NCBI GenBank assembly: GCA_002863045.1
Contig: PKDH01000051.1
Location: 26,325-90,324, forward strand
Reading direction: 5' to 3'
DNA length: 64,000 bases
Source of the DNA: Legionella sp.
GTDB lineage: Bacteria; Pseudomonadota; Gammaproteobacteria; Legionellales; Legionellaceae
The position numbers and the translations under genes are program-made. The notes under the pieces were generated by a model, which did not search any database, was not told the DNA's origin, and saw nothing but the letters and a program-made list of their open reading frames with translations. Shown piece by piece: positions 38,876-51,823 of this stretch; position 1 is the stretch's first letter; every line of letters starts with the position of its first letter.

Positions 38876-40395
38876 AAAATGTTCGACTCAACAGCTGGCT
38901 CTTTAACTTGACGGGTATCAGGCTTACCGGCAAAAAACGCATCTTTAATTTTGCTTGCTACGATAACCGCAACGGGTGCTACAACAAAAGCAGCGCCCAC
39001 CGTGATTGCTGTAATGCCCACTGGTAACAGCGGTAAGGCCATAATTATGGCCGGCAAAGTAATCGCGGCCCCCAAACTTACCGCTAATGCCAAAGCGCCT
39101 GTGGCTATTAAGGTGAGACCTATTGCTTCAACGGCGATGATACTTGCTTTCCACAATAAAGATGCCATAGGGTGAGCATGGGTTGGCAATTTAATCGGTT
39201 GCGGTAGCTTATCATCTTGTATAGAGGTATCCGGTACATCTAACGCCGAAGGTTGCTCTGTGCTTGAGCTAGTAGCATCATTTTCTTCAGAGGGATTTAC
39301 AACATCACTAACACGGGTCGTCTTGCTAGGATTCTGTGAAATATTAGCAAGAATATCTTGTAATTTATCTATGACCTGTTCATTTCCAGTTTGTCTGGCT
39401 AGCTCTAATAACGCTTTAGACTCTTCATCCTCATTAGAAGTTATACGCGCACTGTTCATAAAAATTTTAGTCAGTGTAGTCAAATCATGTTCTTTAAATA
39501 TATGATAATTTTTATATTCAACATACATAACATAATCAATCATATAAAAACATCTATCACGCTCTAAATCACTCAAGGGTTTATCAGTGGAGCGTTGCTG
39601 AAACTCTTTAATTTGCGCCTTGATAAAGTTGTCGATATAAGTAGGTCCTCTATGTATATATTTATACTGTTCGTAATGAGTTAAAAGTACCGGACAAACC
39701 AAGAGTAACCAGTTGATGGTTTCTTCATGCTGGTCAAAAAGAACATGTTGAAAATTACTACACTCATACTTTACAAGCAGTTGCGTAAATGCAGCTACAG
39801 AAATTTTCTCTTGCAGCCACTGTATAATATTTAGCCTGCTATAAATAAAAATATTTTCAAAAACACGCCCATCAGCGTCACTTATTTGCAGGTTTTCATC
39901 GAAAAAATCTTGTTCCCATAAAAATTCGACAGTGGCCAAATCACCGCTGGCGCACGCCGCAGAAAAAACATTAAAATTATAGCCTTCAGGAAGATTAACT
40001 GGTTGATTTTCAAAGTAATTTTCCCAAAGGTTTTTTACAAAAGAAAAATAACCAAACCCACATGCAAAATGAAATTGGTCTTCTATCGTGATATTGATTT
40101 GGTTAAGCCATTTTGCCAAATCCTCATGCGCTACCTGCTGGTTAATCGCATAAGCAAATAAGCACACGGCCATTTGTCCTTTATAAGAAGATATCTTATC
40201 TCTTGGGAAATTAGTCAAAATGCTAGCTACGTTACTCGTAGGTTCTTGTAACAATGGCAGTAATTCTGTATTTATTGCGAATGTGCTGTAATTACCGGAA
40301 ACTCTGAATACATACCCAAATATATGGCGCGGAATAAGCCTTACAATAGAATGTGCTTGCTGCTCATCAAGGGATGCAAATGTTATATCGGGCAT
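38860..40395 (-). CDS. Hypothetical protein with ankyrin-like region and C-terminal transmembrane hairpin
   Basis: FHFACGFGYFSFVKNLWENYF, FSAACASGDLATVEFLWEQDF; hydrophobic AIGLTLIATGALALAVSLGAAITLPAIIMALPLLPVGITAITVGAAFVVAPVAVIVA. Confidence 0.65.
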   Translation of the reverse strand: MPDITFASLDEQQAHSIVRLIPRHIFGYVFRVSGNYSTFAINTELLPLLQEPTSNVASILTNFPRDKISSYKGQMAVCLFAYAINQQVAHEDLAKWLNQINITIEDQFHFACGFGYFSFVKNLWENYFENQPVNLPEGYNFNVFSAACASGDLATVEFLWEQDFFDENLQISDADGRVFENIFIYSRLNIIQWLQEKISVAAFTQLLVKYECSNFQHVLFDQHEETINWLLLVCPVLLTHYEQYKYIHRGPTYIDNFIKAQIKEFQQRSTDKPLSDLERDRCFYMIDYVMYVEYKNYHIFKEHDLTTLTKIFMNSARITSNEDEESKALLELARQTGNEQVIDKLQDILANISQNPSKTTRVSDVVNPSEENDATSSSTEQPSALDVPDTSIQDDKLPQPIKLPTHAHPMASLLWKASIIAVEAIGLTLIATGALALAVSLGAAITLPAIIMALPLLPVGITAITVGAAFVVAPVAVIVASKIKDAFFAGKPDTRQVKEPAVESNIFQAPK

Positions 40396-40533
40396 GGTGA
40401 TTATCCTGTAAAAAAATTAATAATGACTCTCAATAGCTGGCTTTTTTGAATAATATAAACAATTATGTGCATATTTTAATCAAAATAATTAGGCATGTCT
40501 ACTTATTGATCACACCATGTTTTAGAGGTGCGT

Positions 40534-41889
40534 TTAATCCATCAATGACAACACTTCTTGTAAATGCTTGACTGCGCATATCTCGATACCCAAAGCCATT
40601 TTAGGCGCATTGGCTTGGGGAATGATGGCACGTTTGAAGCCGTGTTTAACGGCTTCTTTTAAGCGCTCCTGCCCACTTTGCACCGGGCGAATCTCACCGG
40701 CTAGACCAACCTCGCCAAAAATGACTGTTTCTGCATCAAACACGCGATTGCGCAAGCTTGAAATAATGGCCGCAAGCAAAGCCAAATCACTGGCAGTTTC
40801 AGTGACGCGCACCCCACCGACCACATTCACAAACACATCTTGATCAAACATCGCCACCCCGCCATGGCGGTGCAATACTGCGAGCAAAATGGCCAATCGA
40901 TTGTGCTCAAGCCCCACCACCACACGCTTGACTTGTTGGCTATGTGATTCATCGACCAAAGCTTGCACCTCAACGAGCATCGGGCGCGAGCCTTCCCAAG
41001 TCGCCATCACGGCACTGCCTGGCGTGGGCTCGGGTTTTTTGGATAGAAAAATGGCCGAGGGGTTTGAAACTTCTTTTAAGCCTCTATCGGTCATGGCAAA
41101 AATACCCAACTCATTGACGGCGCCAAAACGGTTTTTAATTGCGCGAATCACACGAAAACGGCTATCACTTTGTCCCTCGAAATAAAGCACGCAATCGACC
41201 ATATGCTCAAGCACGCGTGGCCCGGCAATCGCACCTTCCTTGGTCACATGGCCAACTAAAAAAATGGCTGTTTGGGTAGTTTTAGCGAAACGCACCAAAT
41301 GCGCGGCTGACTCACGCACCTGCCCAACACCTCCTGGCGCTGAATTTATGGCGTCTGTAAAAATGGTTTGAATTGAATCAATCACCAGAATGCCAGGATG
41401 AGTCGCTTTGGCATGCGCAAGAATGCTTTCAACCTGTGTTTCAGCTAATACATGCAATTTATCATAAGCAAGCTGTAAACGGTTGGCGCGCATGGCCACT
41501 TGCTGCAAAGACTCTTCGCCGGTGACATATAACACCAACGCTTGGTGTGATAAGTGCGCCAATGTTTGAATCAAAAGCGTTGATTTGCCAATGCCCGGGT
41601 CACCGCCAATTAACACTACTGAGCCTTCAACAAGCCCCCCACCCAACACTCGGTTAAGCTCGGTTAAACCTGAGTCAAGACGTACATTGACATCCTTAAG
41701 TGCTATCTCACGAATGGGTGTTACCACAGAGCGCTGCGCGGCATAATGACTTAAGCGTTCGTTTTTTTTCGGTATAGATGCTTCTTCGGTAAGCGTATTC
41801 CATGCTTGACATTGTAAGCATTGTCCTGACCATTGGCTGGCAATCGCCCCACATTGGTTACACACATATTGTTTTTTTGCTTTCATCAC
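40534..41889 (-). CDS. radA: DNA repair protein RadA
   Basis: Zn finger CNQCGAIASQWSGQCLQCQAW, GGDPGIGKSTLLIQ, KNRFGAVNELGIF. Confidence 0.95.
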   Translation of the reverse strand: MMKAKKQYVCNQCGAIASQWSGQCLQCQAWNTLTEEASIPKKNERLSHYAAQRSVVTPIREIALKDVNVRLDSGLTELNRVLGGGLVEGSVVLIGGDPGIGKSTLLIQTLAHLSHQALVLYVTGEESLQQVAMRANRLQLAYDKLHVLAETQVESILAHAKATHPGILVIDSIQTIFTDAINSAPGGVGQVRESAAHLVRFAKTTQTAIFLVGHVTKEGAIAGPRVLEHMVDCVLYFEGQSDSRFRVIRAIKNRFGAVNELGIFAMTDRGLKEVSNPSAIFLSKKPEPTPGSAVMATWEGSRPMLVEVQALVDESHSQQVKRVVVGLEHNRLAILLAVLHRHGGVAMFDQDVFVNVVGGVRVTETASDLALLAAIISSLRNRVFDAETVIFGEVGLAGEIRPVQSGQERLKEAVKHGFKRAIIPQANAPKMALGIEICAVKHLQEVLSLMD

Positions 41890-41973
41890 ACATATCTAAT
41901 GTTAAACACAACTGGCTATTATGCCGATTTTCTACTATTTTGTACCGCTTTGATAACTTATCGCGATTTTTAA

Positions 41974-43038
41974 ATGACAGACACATCCTTTCAATGGGCG
42001 GTGATTGGTGCAGGACCTGCAGGTATTGCTGCGGTGGGAAAATTATTAGATAACAATGTTGCGCCCCAAGCGATTTTATGGCTCGACCCCTACTTTAAAG
42101 TAGGCGATTTTGGTCAGTATTGGTCCAATGTTACCAGTAATACGTGTGTGGCTCGATTTATCGATTTTCTTCATGCCGTCGATGTTTTTAAGCAAGTACC
42201 GCTACTAAAAGAGTGTACGCTTTTTAACTTGCCTTCTCAGTCAACTTGCAAGCTTTCTTATATGGCCGAACCTCTAGAACATATCACCTATTGGTTAAAA
42301 GATAAGGTTGTAAGTGTTCAAACGTTTATTAAAACGCTTGAACTTTGTAATAATTACTGGAAACTATGCAATCAAACACAATGCTATCAAGCACAAAATG
42401 TTATTTTAGCCACAGGTGCAACACCGCGTCCTTTAACGCCCGCGACACACGCCATGGTCATGCCTTTTGCAAATGCTATTGATAAACCAACGCTGCTCGC
42501 ACACCTTAAACCAAATCACACGTATGGGGTGATTGGTGCTTCGCATTCGGCCATTATGATAACGCGCCATTTGGTTGAGGCTGGCGTGAACGTGATTAAT
42601 TTTTATCGTCATTTTTGTCGTTATGCGCTTGATATGGGCGAGTGGATATTATTTGATAACACCGGTCTAAAAGGTGAAACCGCCGACTGGGCCAGAGCTT
42701 ACATTGATGGCGTTTGGCCAAAAAACTTAATGCGCTGCGCGTCTGATGCCGCTGATGTAAATGATTATTTAAAGCGCTGTGACACGCTTATTTATGCCAT
42801 TGGTTTTACACCACGCACGCTTCCTGTTATCAAACATTACACCCATGCTGCTTACAATCCCCATTTAGGCATCATTGGCCCAGGCTTATTTGGCTTGGGT
42901 ATCGGTTTTCCTGAGCGCAAAGCCGACCCATTTGGCCATATCGAAGACCAAGTTGGTTTATGGAAATTTATGACATATTTGCAGAAAGTTTTACCCATAT
43001 GGCTGCGTTATACCAACAAAATTGCAAGCTCAATCTAA
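41974..43038 (+). CDS. FAD/NAD(P)-dependent oxidoreductase-like protein
   Basis: WAVIGAGPAGIAAVGKLL, VILATGATPRPL, GVIGASHSAIMITRHL. Confidence 0.85.
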   Translation: MTDTSFQWAVIGAGPAGIAAVGKLLDNNVAPQAILWLDPYFKVGDFGQYWSNVTSNTCVARFIDFLHAVDVFKQVPLLKECTLFNLPSQSTCKLSYMAEPLEHITYWLKDKVVSVQTFIKTLELCNNYWKLCNQTQCYQAQNVILATGATPRPLTPATHAMVMPFANAIDKPTLLAHLKPNHTYGVIGASHSAIMITRHLVEAGVNVINFYRHFCRYALDMGEWILFDNTGLKGETADWARAYIDGVWPKNLMRCASDAADVNDYLKRCDTLIYAIGFTPRTLPVIKHYTHAAYNPHLGIIGPGLFGLGIGFPERKADPFGHIEDQVGLWKFMTYLQKVLPIWLRYTNKIASSI

Positions 43039-43216
43039 CGGGTGATCTAAAACAGCATGGACTGCTTATTTTCATGCCTACGTTCTGCGACTTGTTCGCA
43101 GAATCCAGTGTTTGGGGATATTTGAAATATTTTATAGATTCCGCGAACAAGTCGCGGAACGTAGAGAGTGGGCTTTATGCGGAACGTAGAGGGTGGGCTT
43201 TATGCGGGACGTAGAG
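42951..43216 (+). repeat. 266-bp tandem duplication, copy 1
   Basis: agttggttta tggaaatttatgacatatttgcag... recurs 266 nt downstream; includes the last ~88 nt of the oxidoreductase gene. Confidence 0.92.
43078..43164. repeat. 28-nt inverted repeat (hairpin), copy 1
   Basis: ctacgttctgcgacttgttcgcagaatc (43078-43105) and gattccgcgaacaagtcgcggaacgtag (43137-43164); two positions would be G:U wobble. Confidence 0.9.
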
Positions 43217-43226
43217 AGTTGGTTCA
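43155..43226 (+). repeat. 25-bp tandem repeats, array 1
   Basis: cggaacgtagagagtgggctttatg units starting at 43155, 43180, 43205. Confidence 0.88.
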
Positions 43227-43470
43227 TGGAAATTTATGACATATTTGCAGAAAGTTTTACCCATATGGCTGCGTTATACCAACAAGATTGCAAATTCAAT
43301 CTAACGGGTGATCTAAAACAGCATGGACTGCTTATTTTCATGCCTACGTTCTGCGACTTGTTCGCAGAATCCATTGTTCGAGGATATTTGAAATATTTTA
43401 TAGATTCCGCGAACAAGTCGCGGAACGTAGAGGGTGGGCTTTATGCGGAACGTAGAGGGTGGGTCTTATG
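43217..43470 (+). repeat. 266-bp tandem duplication, copy 2
   Basis: Offset of exactly 266 nt; contains the second hairpin (43344-43371 / 43403-43430). Confidence 0.9.
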
Positions 43471-43535
43471 CGCAGCGTAGAGGGTGGGTCTTATGCGCAG
43501 CGTAGAGCATGGGTCTTATGCGCAGCGTAGAGCGT
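43421..43535 (+). repeat. 25-bp tandem repeats, array 2
   Basis: Units at 43421, 43446, 43471, 43496, 43521 (cggaacgtagagggtgggctttatg ... cgcagcgtagagcatgggtcttatg). Confidence 0.9.
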
Positions 43536-43587
43536 GAATTCTAAACTAAATCACGGTATACTGCTGTTTTTTATATAAATATCAATC

Positions 43588-43803
43588 ATGTCGCGAACGC
43601 CTAATTTTGAAAAATCCATGCAAGAGTTAGAAGCTTTGGTCAAACAACTTGAAACAGGCGAGTTAACCCTTGAAGAATCTCTAAAACACTACGAAAAAGG
43701 CATGAAGTTAACGCGTATATGTCAAGAGGCACTTACGCAAGCTGAACAAAAAATTGAATATTTGACTACTCATCATACCGCCGATACGCCTGATGAACAG
43801 TAA
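43588..43803 (+). CDS. xseB: Exodeoxyribonuclease VII small subunit
   Basis: [35 protein letters not shown]. Confidence 0.95.
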   Translation: MSRTPNFEKSMQELEALVKQLETGELTLEESLKHYEKGMKLTRICQEALTQAEQKIEYLTTHHTADTPDEQ

Positions 43804-44695
43804 ATCTTGCCAACATTATATCGCCCGTCACGAAGAATATCTAAACCAGCTATTAAAAACTGCCATAATTCCTGATGAAACCATACGCGAGGCGCTGCTT
43901 TATACGCTTTTTCCAGGAGGCAAAAGGATGCGCCCTCTTTTGGTGTATTTAAGCGGGGAGCTCCTAGAAATACCGCTTGCGATGTTAGATAGCATGGCCG
44001 CGGCCATCGAGTTGATGCACAATTATTCGTTAATTCATGATGATTTACCCGCGATGGATAATGACAATTGGCGACGCGGTAAACTTAGCTGCCATCGCTA
44101 TTTTAATGAAGCCATCGCCATTTTAACAGGCGATGGTCTACAAGCTTTAGCCATTGAAACTCTGCTCACCACCCTCGTGTGCTATCTGCCTGCAACCGCC
44201 GTCAATCACATCACGTTGGTCCTTGTAAAAGCCTGTGGTTTTGGCGGTATGGTCTGTGGGCAAAGCCTAGATTTAGCCAAATTATCCAAGCCTTCTTTGC
44301 TTGAAGCTGACTTAATAGAAGTTCACACCCTAAAAACTGGGCGATTAATTTCAGCTTGCATGGATATGGTAATTGCTGCCAGTAATACACCTGATAAAGC
44401 ATATACAAAAGCGCTACAAACCTGCGCGCATGAATTAGGTTTAAGTTTTCAAATGCAAGATGATTATCTAGATGCTTATGGCCATGATGCACTCGGCAAA
44501 CAACACGCTTCAGATAGAGCTAATCACAAACACACATTTGCTTATTTTTATGATAAAGAGAAGCTTAATCATAAAATCACCATCCATTTTGAGCGGGCGC
44601 TTCATGCCCTTGCCCCCTTTGGCGAATCGGCTCATAAGCTTCAAACGTTTATACAAACCCTTGAAAAAAGAAGCTCAAGTGAAATTTTTCCATGA
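43793..44695 (+). CDS. ispA: Farnesyl diphosphate synthase
   Basis: [44 protein letters not shown]. Confidence 0.93.
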   Translation: MNSKSCQHYIARHEEYLNQLLKTAIIPDETIREALLYTLFPGGKRMRPLLVYLSGELLEIPLAMLDSMAAAIELMHNYSLIHDDLPAMDNDNWRRGKLSCHRYFNEAIAILTGDGLQALAIETLLTTLVCYLPATAVNHITLVLVKACGFGGMVCGQSLDLAKLSKPSLLEADLIEVHTLKTGRLISACMDMVIAASNTPDKAYTKALQTCAHELGLSFQMQDDYLDAYGHDALGKQHASDRANHKHTFAYFYDKEKLNHKITIHFERALHALAPFGESAHKLQTFIQTLEKRSSSEIFP

Positions 44696-45645
44696 ATGGG
44701 CCGATTGATGCAGTTATCACTTGGGTGGATGGTTATGATGCTAAGCATCAACAAAAACTTAACCACTATCTGACCACCCATGGCTTATTACGCCCAGAAT
44801 CGGCTGCGGCCACCCGCTTTAATCAGTGTGGTGAGATTGGGTTTTGCGTTCGGGCGATTTTACATTTTGCCCCATGGATACGAACCATTCATATTGTTAC
44901 TGATAATCAAACACCAGATATTATCAAAGAACTTAGCCCCACCTTTTTTCGACACAAACTCAATATAGTTGACCATCAAGTTATTTTTGCCGGCTTTACC
45001 GATTGTTTGCCCACTTTTAATAGCTTAACCATTGAGTCAGTGCTTTGGCGTATCCCCAACCTTGCCGAGCATTTTATTTATTTTAACGATGATTGCTTTT
45101 TAATCAGGCCAGTTAAGCCAGAAGATTTTTTTCGCAACTCAGCCATGGTCATGCGCGGTAGCTGGAAAACATTTAGCGATAAACGTTGGCGGTTACCTTT
45201 CATGCGTTCAAAACCTGTACCACCTCATCGCCTAACCCAAGAAAAAAGTGCTAAGTGCATCACTGACAAACGCCATTATTTTTACCTAGAGCATCTGCCC
45301 TTTGCCTTGAAAAAATCGACCATGGCCGCCTTTTTTGAGCAACACCCCCAAATATGGCAGCAAAATTTAGTCCATCGCTTTCGTCATCCAACGCAAATTT
45401 GGAGTGTATCGGTGGCCTATCACTGGGCTTTTAAGCACAAACAAGCGCTTGTTGATAACACCCTCCATGGCATCACCATTCATAGTCAATTTCACTCAAA
45501 AGCTAAAATTTTACGACGCCTGCAACGTGCCAAAGCACCAAATGTGGCCTTTTTATGCTTACAAAGTCTAGACACCTGTCAAACAAATCTGCTAGAAATA
45601 ATACTCAATTGGCTCAATGAGCGCATTCCTCACCTAGGAGTTTAA
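44692..45645 (+). CDS. Stealth-family phosphosugar transferase-like protein
   Basis: IDAVITWVDGYD (CR1-like), GEIGFCVRAILHFAPWIRTIHIVTDNQTP (CR2-like), HFIYFNDDCFLIRPV. Confidence 0.85.
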   Translation: MNGPIDAVITWVDGYDAKHQQKLNHYLTTHGLLRPESAAATRFNQCGEIGFCVRAILHFAPWIRTIHIVTDNQTPDIIKELSPTFFRHKLNIVDHQVIFAGFTDCLPTFNSLTIESVLWRIPNLAEHFIYFNDDCFLIRPVKPEDFFRNSAMVMRGSWKTFSDKRWRLPFMRSKPVPPHRLTQEKSAKCITDKRHYFYLEHLPFALKKSTMAAFFEQHPQIWQQNLVHRFRHPTQIWSVSVAYHWAFKHKQALVDNTLHGITIHSQFHSKAKILRRLQRAKAPNVAFLCLQSLDTCQTNLLEIILNWLNERIPHLGV

Positions 45646-45648
45646 ACT

Positions 45649-46475
45649 ATGCCAGAAACTATGATGCACATTTTGACATCCTATAAATTATTAGCAGTAG
45701 GCTATGCTTTGGCGTTATTAATCGCCGGGTTTTTTATTGGTAAACGCTTAAGCCTTTGGCTTGAAACCCATATATTAGCTGCGCATTTTTCACGACATCA
45801 TAGCGTGCTTATGAGTCGCGCTATTTTTTATGTGATTGTCTTTATTTTTTTTATCGCAAGCCTACAGCAGTTAGGTTTTAATCTTAGCGTATTATTAGGG
45901 GCCGCTGGCGTTTTTACGGTTGCTTTGAGTTTTGCCTCACAAACTGCTGCTTCTAATCTTATCAGTGGCATCTTTTTATTGTTCGAACGCCCCTTTCAAC
46001 TAGGAGATACCATTGAGGTGAGTGGTATTACGGGTCTTGTTGAATCCATTGATTTGCTTTCAACCAAACTCAAAACGTTTGATAACACGCTGGTACGCCT
46101 GCCTAACGAAGCATTAATCAAATCAAATATCACCAACTTAAGCTATTTTGCCACAAGGCGCCTTGATTTAATCATAGGTGTTGCCTACGGCACAGACTTT
46201 AACACCGCTAAATCAGTATTGCTTAGCATGACCCACGAATTTAACGAAATTTTAAAAGAGCCGGCACCTGATGTGATTATTCAAAATTTCGCTGAATCGG
46301 CCATTGAACTGAAATTTATGATGTGGTTAAAAACAAGTGATCTCGCACGCGTTAAAAATAACTTACAAGCGCTGATTAAAAGCCGTTTTGAAGCACAAGG
46401 CATTGACATGCCATTTAAACAAATTACCCTGCATCAAGCAGCTTGTAGTGATGCATCTAAAAAGGAAGCCTCTCA

Positions 46476-46479
<4 letters not shown>
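45649..46479 (+). CDS. mscS: MscS-family mechanosensitive ion channel
   Basis: GAAGVFTVALSFASQTAASNLISGIFLLFERPFQLGDTIEVSGITGLVESIDLLSTKLKTFDN. Confidence 0.9.
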
Positions 46480-48563
<2,084 letters not shown>

Positions 48564-48605
48564 TTACTTCTTTTTATAGGTGAATTTGACTTAATTGTAG
48601 TCAAT

Positions 48606-48633
48606 AAAAAAAGCCCCATCACAATGGGGCTTT
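48606..48633. terminator. Rho-independent terminator after rpmA
   Basis: aaaaagccccatcacaatggggctttt. Confidence 0.85.
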
Positions 48634-48653
48634 TATATAGATAATCACCGCTT

Positions 48654-48917
48654 TTAGGCATCGAGTGCGGTAATCGTCACAAATTTACGATTCTTACTGC
48701 CTTTTTGTACAAAGCATACTTTACCTGCGGTAAGTGCATAAAGGGTATGATCACGGCCAAGTCCAACATTTTGTCCAGGATGAAAACGCGTGCCACGTTG
48801 ACGAACGATGATTTGACCAGGATGAACACATTGTCCACCAAAACATTTAACCCCTAAATACTTAGGATTCGAATCACGTCCATTACGGGTACTACCACCT
48901 GCTTTCTTATGAGCCAT
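48654..48917 (-). CDS. rpmA: 50S ribosomal protein L27
   Basis: [29 protein letters not shown]. Confidence 0.97.
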   Translation of the reverse strand: MAHKKAGGSTRNGRDSNPKYLGVKCFGGQCVHPGQIIVRQRGTRFHPGQNVGLGRDHTLYALTAGKVCFVQKGSKNRKFVTITALDA

Positions 48918-48932
48918 TTAATTCTCTCCTGC

Positions 48933-49244
48933 CTACTTGAATGCTGTAATTTTAACTTGCGTGTAATATTGTCGATGTCCCATTCTTTTCATATGGTGTT
49001 TACGACGACGAAACTTAATGATTTTGATTTTCTTATGCCGGCCATGCGCGAGAATTTCGGCACGAACCAAAGCGTTTTCAACCAAAGGCGTGCCACAGGT
49101 AATGGTATCGCCATCGGCTAATAAAAGCACTTCATTAAAAGTTAATTCGCTACCAACATCGCCTGATAACATTTCAAGCTTGAGTGTATCGCCTTCTTTG
49201 ACACGGTATTGTTTACCGCCTGATTTGATTACCGCATACATAAA
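48933..49244 (-). CDS. rplU: 50S ribosomal protein L21
   Basis: MYAVIKSGGKQYRVKEGDTLKLEML, GRHKKIKIIKFRRRKHHMKRMGHRQ; start taken at MYAV. Confidence 0.96.
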   Translation of the reverse strand, partial: FMYAVIKSGGKQYRVKEGDTLKLEMLSGDVGSELTFNEVLLLADGDTITCGTPLVENALVRAEILAHGRHKKIKIIKFRRRKHHMKRMGHRQYYTQVKITAFK

Positions 49245-49421
49245 TTTAATCTCCAACATGCCCTAAAGGCTGTAATAAGTGCAACAAAATGCCATATTCT
49301 ACGAAAACAAAGTCATTACTTCAAGTTGATTTTAAATTAATGTATACTGTCGTCGTTTTTCAAACCATTTACCCTGGTCGCGGGTTAAATCATTTTATAT
49401 TTTTTTATTTTGGAGATAAGC

Positions 49422-50045
49422 ATGTCTATCGTTACGCTTGCAGCAGAAACAAGAACCGACTTTGGGAAGGGTGCGAGCCGCCGCCTTCGTCGTCTTGATA
49501 ACAAAGTACCCGCTATTGTCTATGGTGGTGAAAAAGACCCTCAGGCGGTCAATTTTCTCCACAATAAAGTCATCAAAGCCTTAGAAAATGCCAGCATTTA
49601 TTCAAGTGTATTTGATATTACCATTGATGGTGCAACAGAACATGTCATTTTAAAAGATTTACAACGCCATCCATACAAACCTATTATTTTGCATATGGAT
49701 TTACAACGTGTTTCTAAAAAGGATATTTTGATCAAACAAGTACCGCTTAATTTCTTAAATGAAACCACCGCCAAAGGTGTTAAAATGGGTGGCTTTGTCA
49801 ATCATACTATGATTCAAGTTGAAGTACGTTGCCAAGCCAAAGATTTACCTGAATCAATCGATGTTGATTTGGCGGAATTAGAATTAAATCACATCATTCA
49901 CCTAGCTGATTTAACTTTGCCAAAAGGTGTGGAATTAACCGCAAATTTACAGGAAGCTGAACATAATTTACCTGTTGTTAGCATTCAAATGCCTTCGATG
50001 AAAGCTGAAGATGATACAACCGATGAAGCCCCTGCGAACGAATAA
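49422..50045 (+). CDS. rplY: 50S ribosomal protein L25/Ctc
   Basis: MSIVTLAAETRTDFGKGASRRLRRLDNKVPAIVYGG; GGAG Shine-Dalgarno upstream of 49422. Confidence 0.95.
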   Translation: MSIVTLAAETRTDFGKGASRRLRRLDNKVPAIVYGGEKDPQAVNFLHNKVIKALENASIYSSVFDITIDGATEHVILKDLQRHPYKPIILHMDLQRVSKKDILIKQVPLNFLNETTAKGVKMGGFVNHTMIQVEVRCQAKDLPESIDVDLAELELNHIIHLADLTLPKGVELTANLQEAEHNLPVVSIQMPSMKAEDDTTDEAPANE

Positions 50046-50056
50046 AACTCCCGCCT

Positions 50057-50090
50057 GACCAACATCTAACGCTGATGTTGGTCTTTTTTT
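50057..50090 (+). terminator. Rho-independent terminator after rplY
   Basis: gaccaacatctaacgctgatgttggtcttttttt. Confidence 0.88.
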
Positions 50091-50115
50091 GACAAATACC
50101 ATTTCTTATCCATCT

Positions 50116-50673
50116 ATGACTCTTAAACTTATTGTGGGCCTTCGTAACCCTGGCCAAAATTATGCTCTCACACGTCACAATGTTGGCAGTTGGTTTGTTG
50201 AAAAGCTTGCAGCTACTTATCAAGTATCATTTAAAACAGAAAAACGTTTGCAAGCGGATATTGCCAGCATTGAAGTATGTCGGCTGATACTTCCTTTAAC
50301 CTTTATGAATGTCAGTGGGCAAGCAGTTGCAAAATGCTGTCAGTTTTTTCAAATAGCACCTGAAGAAGTTTTGGTCGTTCACGATGAACTAGATTTAGCT
50401 GCAGGACGCGTTAAATTAAAAAGTGGTGGCGGACATGGCGGGCATAATGGACTGCGCGATATCATGCAACAGATTGGCGCACACTTTCATCGGCTACGAT
50501 TTGGTATTGGCCGCCCCTCTCATCCAAATCAGGATGTGAGTCAATTTGTGTTAGCCAAACCAAGTGATGCCGATAAAATACTCATCGACAACGCGTTTAA
50601 TCGCGCATTCGACATCATGGATTTAGCCATTCACAGTCAAATACCTCAAGCCATGACCCTACTTAATGGCTGA
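50116..50673 (+). CDS. pth: Peptidyl-tRNA hydrolase
   Basis: [56 protein letters not shown]. Confidence 0.96.
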   Translation: MTLKLIVGLRNPGQNYALTRHNVGSWFVEKLAATYQVSFKTEKRLQADIASIEVCRLILPLTFMNVSGQAVAKCCQFFQIAPEEVLVVHDELDLAAGRVKLKSGGGHGGHNGLRDIMQQIGAHFHRLRFGIGRPSHPNQDVSQFVLAKPSDADKILIDNAFNRAFDIMDLAIHSQIPQAMTLLNG

Positions 50674-50702
50674 CCAATATTATTTTCTTTTGGAGATATC
50701 CT

Positions 50703-51803
50703 ATGGGATTTAAATTAGGCATCGTTGGTTTACCCAATGTTGGCAAATCAACTTTATTTAATGCCATTACCAAAGCCGGCATTCAAGCAGCAAATTATCC
50801 TTTTTGCACCATTGAACCAAACATTGGGCGAGTCGCTGTTCCTGATGAGCGACTTCAAGCCTTAGCGCATATCGTCAAACCACATAATCTCATTCCTACT
50901 TCCATGGAAATTGTGGACATTGCCGGCATTGTCAAAGGGGCATCTCAAGGCGAGGGATTGGGCAACCAATTTTTAGCCAATATTCGCGAAACCGACGCCA
51001 TCGCGCATGTGGTACGCTGTTTTGAGGCAGCTGCGTCTGATGTGGTGCATGTGGCTGGATGCGTTAACCCATTAAGTGATATTGACACCATTAACACTGA
51101 ATTAGCCTTAGCTGATATGGAAGCCGTTGATAAAGCGCTTATCAAAGCACAAAAAAATAGCAAAAGTGGCAATAAAGAAGCCATGTTAGAACATGCTTGC
51201 TTAAATAAAGTCAAAGCGCATCTAGACCAAGGTTTACCGGTACGCACGCTTTTTTTAAACGAGCAAGAACAAATCATTATCGCCCGTTTTTGTCTATTAA
51301 CCGCCAAACCTGTGCTTTATATTGCCAATACCGATGATAATAGCACCCAAGATAATCCTTTACTCAATCAAGTTAAAGATTTAGCCCATCAAGAGCAAGC
51401 GCAATTGGTGTCGCTGTGCGCCGCTACTGAAGCAGATTTAATTGAATTGACGGATGATGCTGAACGGTTAGAGTTTATGGCTGAATTAGGTTTAACTGAA
51501 CCAGGTCTTAATCGGGTGATTCGTGCCGGCTATGAACTACTAGGTTTGCAAACTTATTTTACTGCAGGCGTTAAGGAAGTGCGCGCTTGGACCATTCCCA
51601 TTGGTGCTAGTGCACCTGAAGCAGCGGGGGTTATTCATACCGATTTTGCTAAGGGGTTTATTCGTGCTGAAGTCATCGCTTATGATGATTTTATTACCCA
51701 CAACGGTGAACAAGGTGCCAAAGAAGCGGGTAAATTAAGGCTGGAAGGCAAAGAATATATTGTATGTGATGGCGATGTGATGCATTTTCGCTTTAATGTT
51801 TAA
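50703..51803 (+). CDS. ychF: Ribosome-binding ATPase/GTPase YchF
   Basis: [46 protein letters not shown]. Confidence 0.97.
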   Translation: MGFKLGIVGLPNVGKSTLFNAITKAGIQAANYPFCTIEPNIGRVAVPDERLQALAHIVKPHNLIPTSMEIVDIAGIVKGASQGEGLGNQFLANIRETDAIAHVVRCFEAAASDVVHVAGCVNPLSDIDTINTELALADMEAVDKALIKAQKNSKSGNKEAMLEHACLNKVKAHLDQGLPVRTLFLNEQEQIIIARFCLLTAKPVLYIANTDDNSTQDNPLLNQVKDLAHQEQAQLVSLCAATEADLIELTDDAERLEFMAELGLTEPGLNRVIRAGYELLGLQTYFTAGVKEVRAWTIPIGASAPEAAGVIHTDFAKGFIRAEVIAYDDFITHNGEQGAKEAGKLRLEGKEYIVCDGDVMHFRFNV

Positions 51804-51823
51804 AACCCTCATTTAGGCGAGCT

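Noticed and set aside
42968-43480. Small ORFs on both strands in the duplicated region (e.g. MFAESIKYFKYP..., MGFMRDVESW...)
   Set aside because: They arise from the 266-bp duplication and palindrome; no ribosome-binding site or domain support.
43155-43535. 25-bp repeats considered as a CRISPR array
   Set aside because: Units are directly adjacent with no unique spacers, and no cas genes are in the window.
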